A stretch of 6,803 nucleotides of DNA from an uncultured Clostridia bacterium (GTDB lineage: Bacteria > Bacillota_A > Clostridia > TANB77 > CAG-508). The DNA lies in contig CANQEA010000071.1 of assembly GCA_947594095.1 (NCBI GenBank), positions 1 to 6,803 of the forward strand, written 5' to 3'. Below the pieces are notes generated by a model. That model was not told the DNA's origin. It worked only from the letters and a program-made list of their open reading frames with translations, and searched no databases. Position 1 is the first letter of the stretch; the number at the start of each line of letters is the position of its first letter. Positions 1 to 4,547 of this stretch are shown here, one piece after another. Both the position numbers and the translations under genes were made by a program.

Positions 1-1211
1 CCTACTTCTCTTCTTCCTGGTCCTCTAGATGGTCTTGCTTCTCCTACTGAATAGCTTGGGAAGTTGTAATGATGCATATATCTTTTAGATTCTTCTGTAT
101 CTATTCCATCTAATGTTTGTTCTTCACTAATCATACCTAAAGTTGCAACAGAAAGTACTTGAGTTTGTCCTCTTGTGAATAATGCACTACCATGTGTTCT
201 AGGAAGAAGACCTACTTCACAAGAAAGTTCTCTTATTTCATTTAATTCTCTTCCATCAACTCTTTTATGCTCATTAAATATCATTTCTCTAACACATGCT
301 TTTTCTATTTTATAAATTGCTTCACCAATATCTGATTTATGTTCTTCAAATGCTTCTTCTCCATATTTTTCTGTATATGCATTTTCTATTTTTTCTGTTA
401 ATTCTGCAATATTTTTGTCTCTTGTGTCTTTATCTTTTTCTTGTACTTTTTCTTTCATTTCTGATTTATAGTTTTCATTTACCCATTCGTATACATCATG
501 GTCTACTTCAAATGACTTATATTCAAATTTTGGTTTTCCAATTTCTTTTTGAATTCCATCTATAAAATCACATACTTTTTTGATTTCTTCATGTGCCTCT
601 TTTATTGCTTGTAACATAACTTCGTCTGCTACTTCATTTGCACCTGCTTCAATCATAGTAATTTTATTTTTAGTTCCTGCAACAGTAAGTGTTAAATCGC
701 TTTTTTCTCTTTCTTCTTCATTTGGGTTTATAATGATTTTTCCATCTATTAATCCTACTGCAACTGCTGCTGTTGGTCCTCCAAATGGTATATCTGATAT
801 CGCTAAACTACAAGCAGCACCAATCATTGCTGCAACCTCTGGTGAATTGTTTTGATCAACACAAAGTACAGTGCTAACCACTACAACATCATTTCTAAAG
901 TCTTTTGGGAATAATGGCCTTAATGGTCTATCTATTGCTCTAGATGTTAAAATTGCTTTATCACTTGGTTTTCCTTCCCTTTTTAAGAATCCTCCTGGTA
1001 TTTTTCCAACTGAATATAGTTTTTCTTCAAAATCTACTGATAATGGAAAAAAATCTATTCCCTCTCTTGGTTCTTTAGAAGCTGTTACATTTACTAATAC
1101 ACATGTATCTCCATAACGTACTAGTACACTTCCATTGGCTAACCCTGCCATTTTTCCTGTTTCAATTACAAGTTTTCTACCTGCAAGTTCTGTTTCATAA
1201 GTTTTAAACAT
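1..1211 (-). CDS. pnp: Polyribonucleotide nucleotidyltransferase (PNPase), N-terminal part, cut by the window edge
   Basis: PNPase degrades RNA 3'->5' by phosphorolysis, releasing nucleoside diphosphates, and works as a cytoplasmic trimer in RNA turnover. The ATG at 1211-1209 opens 403 codons without a stop before the edge. The family is about 700 residues, so over half is present and the C-terminal KH and S1 RNA-binding domains lie outside. Seen here: the first RNase PH-like domain (about residues 10-143), with GGFLKREGKPSD (73-84) and RAIDRPLRPLFP (91-102); an all-helical linker (about 145-235) and a Lys/Glu-rich stretch (250-310); KRVDGR (316-321); and the start of the second, catalytic RNase PH domain with RTHGSALFTRGQTQ (338-351) and GPGRRE (397-402). 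The FFRR loop of E. coli PNPase is FLKR here. I recall a similar FIKR in B. subtilis, so this is probably a Gram-positive variant. The start fits the family's short N-terminus and has a Shine-Dalgarno sequence 8 nt upstream. It follows rpsO, the usual partner. Identification is very secure. Confidence 0.97.
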   Translation of the reverse strand, partial: MFKTYETELAGRKLVIETGKMAGLANGSVLVRYGDTCVLVNVTASKEPREGIDFFPLSVDFEEKLYSVGKIPGGFLKREGKPSDKAILTSRAIDRPLRPLFPKDFRNDVVVVSTVLCVDQNNSPEVAAMIGAACSLAISDIPFGGPTAAVAVGLIDGKIIINPNEEEREKSDLTLTVAGTKNKITMIEAGANEVADEVMLQAIKEAHEEIKKVCDFIDGIQKEIGKPKFEYKSFEVDHDVYEWVNENYKSEMKEKVQEKDKDTRDKNIAELTEKIENAYTEKYGEEAFEEHKSDIGEAIYKIEKACVREMIFNEHKRVDGRELNEIRELSCEVGLLPRTHGSALFTRGQTQVLSVATLGMISEEQTLDGIDTEESKRYMHHYNFPSYSVGEARPSRGPGRREV

Positions 1212-1219
1212 AATTTTTT

Positions 1220-1227
1220 CTTCCTTT
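1220..1227 (-). promoter_or_regulatory. Ribosome binding site of pnp
   Basis: The minus strand reads AAAGGAAG, then 8 nt of A/T sequence, then the ATG at 1211. This moderate Shine-Dalgarno match fixes the pnp start; no other in-frame start in the leader is needed to complete the protein family's N-terminus. Confidence 0.75.
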
Positions 1228-1250
1228 CATCTTAAATTTACACCTAATTT

Positions 1251-1339
1251 TTCAGGCAAATTTAGATGGTAACCTCTATAATATATTAACTACTTTTTTA
1301 ATATATTATACAAGCTACTTACCTAAATTTTTGCCTGAA
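1251..1339 (-). repeat. 89-nt imperfect palindrome in the pnp leader (candidate long RNA hairpin)
   Basis: This element fills most of the gap between the rpsO terminator and pnp. Three nested pairings can be read directly. The outer 10 bp are perfect (1251-1260, TTCAGGCAAA, with 1330-1339). A middle segment pairs 1261-1265 with 1323-1327 and 1269-1272 with 1319-1322, with small bulges. The inner 13 bp are perfect (1277-1289, TATAATATATTAA, with 1298-1310), closed by an 8-nt loop. No protein-coding sequence covers it. In RNA it would be a long, partly interrupted duplex about 24 nt before the pnp Shine-Dalgarno sequence. In E. coli a leader duplex at the same place is cut by RNase III and then attacked by PNPase, giving autoregulation. 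A similar role here is inferred from position and shape only; no sequence homology is claimed. The inner arm is pure A/T and may be less stable than its length suggests. Confidence 0.7.
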
Positions 1340-1347
1340 TAATTTTC

Positions 1348-1380
1348 AAAAAGCCCATGCCAAAATCAGCATTGGGCTTA
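1348..1380 (-). terminator. Intrinsic terminator or attenuator between rpsO and pnp
   Basis: On the minus strand, six nt after the rpsO stop codon, AAGCCCAATGC (1379-1369) can pair with GCATGGGCTT (1360-1351), with one bulged A and an 8-nt loop. A run of five T (1352-1348) follows the GC-rich base. This is a standard Rho-independent terminator shape. Since pnp lies 137 nt beyond it with no convincing promoter of its own in between, it may act as a partial terminator that lowers pnp relative to rpsO. That is an inference. Confidence 0.8.
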
Positions 1381-1385
1381 TTGAA

Positions 1386-1649
1386 TTATTTTCTTAATCC
1401 TAATTTTTCAACAATTTCTCTATAACGGTTTATATCTTTTTTAGATAAGTAGTTTAATAAATTTCTTCTTTTACCAACCATTTTTAATAAACCACGTCTT
1501 GAGTGATTGTCTTTTTTGTGAACTTTTAAGTGTTCTGTAAGTTCGTTGATTCTTTGAGTTAAAAGAGCTATTTGAACTTCTGGTGAACCAGTATCATTCT
1601 CTCCTCTTTTATAAGTACTTAAAATTTCTTGTTTTCTTTCCTTTGTCAT
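1386..1649 (-). CDS. rpsO: 30S ribosomal protein S15
   Basis: S15 binds the central domain of 16S rRNA early in 30S assembly, at a three-way junction. The protein is 87 residues, the normal size (about 88-89), and aligns over its whole length. Seen here: the [13 protein letters not shown] segment (16-28), the helix with [13 protein letters not shown] (30-42), the RNA-binding [12 protein letters not shown] (44-55) and the C-terminal [17 protein letters not shown] (60-76). An in-frame GTG exists at 1658-1656 and would add three residues. It lies inside the AGGAGGTG Shine-Dalgarno sequence, so the ATG at 1649, 8 nt downstream of AGGAGG, is the start. pnp follows after 174 nt, as in most bacteria. 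A strong promoter candidate and a structured leader lie upstream, and a terminator hairpin lies directly after the stop. Nothing is odd in the protein. Confidence 0.98.
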   Translation of the reverse strand: MTKERKQEILSTYKRGENDTGSPEVQIALLTQRINELTEHLKVHKKDNHSRRGLLKMVGKRRNLLNYLSKKDINRYREIVEKLGLRK

Positions 1650-1654
1650 AATGT

Positions 1655-1717
1655 ACACCTCCTAATTTTATAAATATTCCTAGAACTGAGCAAAAGTTAG
1701 GTGTCTATCTTTTTGCT
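1655..1717 (-). promoter_or_regulatory. Candidate rpsO autoregulatory leader: hairpin with loop-to-Shine-Dalgarno pseudoknot
   Basis: In the minus-strand leader, AGCAAAAAG (1717-1709) can pair with CTTTTGCT (1696-1689), with one bulged A, leaving a 12-nt loop (1708-1697). The loop contains ACACCT (1704-1699), exactly complementary to AGGTGT (1660-1655), which is the 3' half of the rpsO Shine-Dalgarno sequence plus two bases. Two more A-T pairs are possible beyond a 3-nt bulge. This gives an H-type pseudoknot over the ribosome-binding site. S15 is known to repress its own translation through leader structures, by a pseudoknot in E. coli and by other folds in other phyla. I have no evidence that S15 binds this one; the pairing is seen, the function is inferred. 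Confidence 0.45.
1656..1663 (-). promoter_or_regulatory. Ribosome binding site of rpsO
   Basis: AGGAGGTG on the minus strand is a near-perfect anti-16S match, with AGGAGG 8 nt before the ATG at 1649. Its last three bases form the in-frame GTG that could be miscalled as the start. Part of the site is complementary to a loop in the leader (see 1655-1717). Confidence 0.9.
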
Positions 1718-1721
1718 AAGT

Positions 1722-1749
1722 AAAAGGTATGTCAATTTTTGACATACCT
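1722..1749 (-). terminator. Intrinsic terminator of the mutS-dxs-ylmH group
   Basis: A perfect 10-bp inverted repeat, AGGTATGTCA (1725-1734) and TGACATACCT (1740-1749), has a 5-nt loop. On the minus strand it is followed by TTTT (1725-1722). It lies 65 nt after the ylmH-like stop codon. The T tract is short and the stem is only moderately GC-rich, so termination may be incomplete. The plus strand has only a weak T tract after the hairpin, so minus-strand action is more likely. Confidence 0.75.
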
Positions 1750-1778
1750 ATTGTACTATATTTTTACTAAAATTTCAA
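1750..1778 (-). promoter_or_regulatory. Sigma-A-type promoter for rpsO(-pnp)
   Basis: The minus strand has TTGAAA (1778-1773; five of six consensus bases), a 17-nt A/T-rich spacer and TACAAT (1755-1750; five of six). This is the best promoter match I found in either intergenic region. The predicted start, about 7 nt downstream near 1743, gives a leader of roughly 94 nt before the rpsO ATG. The start falls inside the first arm of the terminator at 1725-1749, so RNA from this promoter should not form the full terminator hairpin. Confidence 0.65.
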
Positions 1779-1814
1779 GTGTTTTTAGTAATTTCTTTTA
1801 AGTATTTTTAAACT

Positions 1815-2618
1815 TTAGCTATACTTTTCTACAACAACAACTGTTCTTCCGCTTCTAGTCGAACCCCCAAATTCTTTAATAACAAATCTTCCTTTTCCTC
1901 TAATAGTTATAATATCATTTAGTTTTACTTGTTTTGAAAGCTTTGTTTCATTTTGTCCATTTATAAAAACCCTTTCTTGGCTAATTATTTGAGCAGCCTT
2001 GCTTCTTGATGTTTTTGCTAGGTCTGATACAAAGTTGTCTAATCTTAAAGATGGCACAATAATTTTAACAATCTCCATTGTTATTTCTTGTTTTTTTAAA
2101 TTTTGTATATTTTCAATAGATATTTTACTATTTTCAAATCTGGTTAAACTTGGAAGCTGGTCATGAAGTATTTTTGCAAAATCACTTTTAGTTATGATAT
2201 CTGCTCCTTCTTTTGAAACAATAATATCTCCAACTTTTTCTCTTTCAAGTCCAAGTTTTACAATTCCACCTAAATAATTTCTGTGAGTGTATTTTCCAAT
2301 TTCACTACTTGAGAGCATGATTCTTACAACTTTAAATAAATTATTTATTTCTTCTTTTAATGCATCTTCGCTAATTCTATCTGGATAGCAAATTAACATT
2401 TTTCTTTCTGCTTCATCATATCCTCCATACAAAATACAGTTTTCTATCTTATTTTTTCTTAAAAAATTTTCTACTAATGATACTTGGTACATATCTAGAA
2501 AATCTGTATTTTCTATGCTTTGTCTTGAACTAGAAAATTCTATTTTGTCTAAAACTTGACTTAAACAAATTTTGTCTTCTTGTTTTTTATAGTCTTTCAA
2601 AAGTTCTTGTTTATTCAT
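1815..2618 (-). CDS. ylmH: YlmH-family S4-domain RNA-binding protein
   Basis: The protein has 267 residues, the usual size for the family. Seen here: an N-terminal region with a conserved GGYDEAERKMLICYP (65-79), a central HRNYLGGIVKLGLEREKVGDI (112-132) that is the clearest YlmH hallmark, and a C-terminal S4 RNA-binding domain (about 190-247) with LRLDNFVSDLAKTSRSKAAQ (191-210) and VFINGQ (217-222). YlmH of B. subtilis has been linked to rescue of stalled large ribosomal subunits in ribosome-associated quality control. That role is family knowledge, not visible here. It is not TlyA, another S4 protein often found near dxs: TlyA carries S4 at its N-terminus and an rRNA methyltransferase domain, which is absent here. 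The start at 2618 has a loose Shine-Dalgarno match (AAGAGGGTGA, 2640-2631) with a long 12-nt spacer; the next Met is at residue 43. The gene begins 32 nt after dxs and ends before a terminator, so it is probably the last gene of that operon. Confidence 0.88.
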   Translation of the reverse strand: MNKQELLKDYKKQEDKICLSQVLDKIEFSSSRQSIENTDFLDMYQVSLVENFLRKNKIENCILYGGYDEAERKMLICYPDRISEDALKEEINNLFKVVRIMLSSSEIGKYTHRNYLGGIVKLGLEREKVGDIIVSKEGADIITKSDFAKILHDQLPSLTRFENSKISIENIQNLKKQEITMEIVKIIVPSLRLDNFVSDLAKTSRSKAAQIISQERVFINGQNETKLSKQVKLNDIITIRGKGRFVIKEFGGSTRSGRTVVVVEKYS

Positions 2619-2650
2619 ATTTTTAAAAAATCACCCTCTTTTTTTAATAC

Positions 2651-4513
2651 CTAAATTACCGTGTAAAATAGAAGCAAGTCTTGTAATATAGAATCCTCAT
2701 CCAACTTATAAATTTTTTCTATCTCTTTAACCTCTCCATGTTTAATAAACTCATCTGGATAAGAATATGTTTTAACTTTAACACCTTCTATATTTTCATC
2801 TATTATAAGTTCTTTTATACTTGTTCCCAGTCCATTTATTTTTGTTCCATCTTCTATTGTTACAACACATTTTGTTTTTAAAATTGATTCTTTTATCATA
2901 TCTTTATCTAAAGGTTTTAAAAATCTTGCATTTATAACTTCTGCCTTAATTTCTTCTTTTTCTAATCCTTCTGCAATTTTCATAGCAGTTGCTACAGTTT
3001 TTCCAATACCTATAATTGTAATATCATATCCATTTTTTAATAGTTCTGCTTTCCCAAATTCTATTTTATCTTGTTTATCAAATTTTAATTTGTCTTCTTC
3101 TCCTCTTGGATAACGAATAATTACTGGTTTTTTCAAATTTACTGCATATTCTAACATATCTTCTAATTCTGTAAAATCTTTTGGGGCTAGAATTACTAGA
3201 TTTGGTACAAGCCTAAAAAATGCCATATCTAAAAGTCCTTGATGTGTTTCTCCATCTGCTCCAACTAGTCCTGCTCTATCTACACACATAATAACTGGTA
3301 AATTTTGCATAGCAATATCATGAATTACTTGGTCATATGCTCTTTGATAAAAAGATGCATAAATTGGAACTACAGGTATTATTCCTTCTTTTGCCATACC
3401 TGCTGCTAAACCTAATGCATGTTGTTCTGCAATTCCAATATCAAAAAATCTATCTGGAAATTCTTTTTGAAAATTGCTAAGTCCTGTTCCATCTTTCATA
3501 GATGCAGTGATTGCAACTATCTTTTCGTTTTCTTTTGCCAAGCTTACTAATTTATCTCCAAAAACTTTAGAATAATCTTTTGATTTTTCTTTTTTACTTT
3601 TACCATCTTCTATATTAAATGGCCCTGTTGCATGAAATTTGTCTGGATTTTGTTCTGCAAACTCATATCCTTTACCTTTTTTAGTAAGAACATGAATTAA
3701 TACAGGTCCATCTAATTCTTTACTAATTTTAAGTAAGCTTTCTAATTGTTCTATATTATGGCCATCAACTGGTCCTAGATAGCGAAAACCTATATCTTCG
3801 AAATACATTTTAGGAATAATAAATTGCTTTATACTTCTTTTGGTTTTTTGTACAATTCTTACAATTGGCCTACCAACAATTGGAACTTTAGCAATTAACT
3901 TTTTCATAGAAATGTTAGATTTAGTATACATCTTCTTTGTTCTTAATTTACTTAAGAACATATTTAATCCACCAATATTTTTTGATATACTCATTTCATT
4001 ATCATTTAAGATAACTGTTATTTTACTTTGACTAGCTCCGGCATCATTTAATGCTTCTAATGCCATTCCACCAGTTAATGCTCCATCTCCAATTACTGCT
4101 AAAACACTATTGTTTTCTTTCTTTATATCTCTTGCTCTTGCCATTCCAAGTGCAGCAGAAATTGATGTACTACTATGTCCTGTGTTAAAACAATCAGCAT
4201 CTGATTCGCTTGTTTTAGGAAAACCTGCAATTCCATTAAGTTTTCTTAGTGTTTTTAAATCATCTCTTCTTCCTGTTATAATTTTATGTACATAAGTTTG
4301 ATGTCCTACATCCCATACAATTTTATCTTTTGGCACATCAAATACACTATGTAGTGCAATCGTAAGTTCTACTACACCCAGGTTAGAAGCTAAATGTCCA
4401 CCATTTTCTGATACAACTTCTAGAATATATTTTCTTATTTCTTCTGCTAAAATTTTCTTTTGTTCTAAGTCTAATTTTTTCACATCTTCTGGTGAATTTA
4501 TTTTTTCTATCAT
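2651..4513 (-). CDS. dxs: 1-deoxy-D-xylulose-5-phosphate synthase
   Basis: DXS condenses pyruvate with glyceraldehyde 3-phosphate, using thiamine diphosphate, in the first step of the MEP isoprenoid pathway; the product also feeds thiamine and pyridoxal synthesis. The protein has 620 residues, full length. Seen here: GGHLASNLG (38-46), WDVGHQTYVHKIITGR (67-82), the thiamine diphosphate/Mg motif GDGALTGG (142-149) through to N170, YLGPVDGHN (245-253), H294 in KFHATGP, IAEQHALGLAAGMA (361-374) with the catalytic Glu363, QRAYDQVIHD (390-399), DRAGLVGADGETHQG (412-426) and RYPRG (467-471). The C-terminal transketolase domain follows. Residues 305-316 are a Lys/Ser-rich linker. An open frame continues upstream to an ATG at 4594 inside mutS, but those extra 27 residues do not resemble DXS. 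The ATG at 4513 follows AAGGAG by 11 nt and gives the family's normal N-terminus. It lies 34 nt after mutS, probably co-transcribed. All the active-site residues I know are present. Confidence 0.97.
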   Translation of the reverse strand: MIEKINSPEDVKKLDLEQKKILAEEIRKYILEVVSENGGHLASNLGVVELTIALHSVFDVPKDKIVWDVGHQTYVHKIITGRRDDLKTLRKLNGIAGFPKTSESDADCFNTGHSSTSISAALGMARARDIKKENNSVLAVIGDGALTGGMALEALNDAGASQSKITVILNDNEMSISKNIGGLNMFLSKLRTKKMYTKSNISMKKLIAKVPIVGRPIVRIVQKTKRSIKQFIIPKMYFEDIGFRYLGPVDGHNIEQLESLLKISKELDGPVLIHVLTKKGKGYEFAEQNPDKFHATGPFNIEDGKSKKEKSKDYSKVFGDKLVSLAKENEKIVAITASMKDGTGLSNFQKEFPDRFFDIGIAEQHALGLAAGMAKEGIIPVVPIYASFYQRAYDQVIHDIAMQNLPVIMCVDRAGLVGADGETHQGLLDMAFFRLVPNLVILAPKDFTELEDMLEYAVNLKKPVIIRYPRGEEDKLKFDKQDKIEFGKAELLKNGYDITIIGIGKTVATAMKIAEGLEKEEIKAEVINARFLKPLDKDMIKESILKTKCVVTIEDGTKINGLGTSIKELIIDENIEGVKVKTYSYPDEFIKHGEVKEIEKIYKLDEDSILQDLLLFYTVI

Positions 4514-4524
4514 ATAAAATGGCA

Positions 4525-4530
4525 CTCCTT
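4525..4530 (-). promoter_or_regulatory. Ribosome binding site deciding the dxs start
   Basis: AAGGAG on the minus strand lies 11 nt before the ATG at 4513, slightly longer than the usual spacing. An in-frame GTG (4525-4523) overlaps its last base and is therefore too close to be the start. This supports the 620-residue DXS over the longer frame that begins inside mutS. Confidence 0.7.
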
Positions 4531-4547
4531 TTGCCTTATTTTTCGCT

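Noticed and set aside
296..1116. Three plus-strand open frames (296-565, 580-855, 871-1116), one very hydrophobic
   Set aside because: All are antisense to pnp, which is unmistakable by motif throughout. The Leu/Phe-rich composition is what the complement of Lys/Glu-rich AT-rich codons gives. No convincing ribosome-binding sites or family resemblance.
1305..1310. Perfect TATAAT on the minus strand as a pnp promoter -10 box
   Set aside because: No acceptable -35 box lies 16-18 nt upstream (the bases are mostly A). The hexamer is part of the A/T palindrome arm, so it is probably there for structural or compositional reasons. A weak promoter cannot be excluded.
1650..1658. GTG at 1658 as the rpsO start
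   Set aside because: It lies inside the AGGAGGTG Shine-Dalgarno sequence; the ATG at 1649 has ideal spacing and matches the S15 N-terminus.
1667..1672. TATAAA on the minus strand as an rpsO -10 box
   Set aside because: Transcription would start at or inside the Shine-Dalgarno sequence, and the -35 position is a poor match. The TTGAAA/TACAAT pair upstream is much better.
1764..1791. 9-bp A/T-rich inverted repeat (TTACTAAAA / TTTTAGTAA) after the ylmH-like gene
   Set aside because: It has almost no G/C and no T tract on the minus strand, and it overlaps the promoter -35 region. It is likely chance in AT-rich DNA rather than a terminator or operator.
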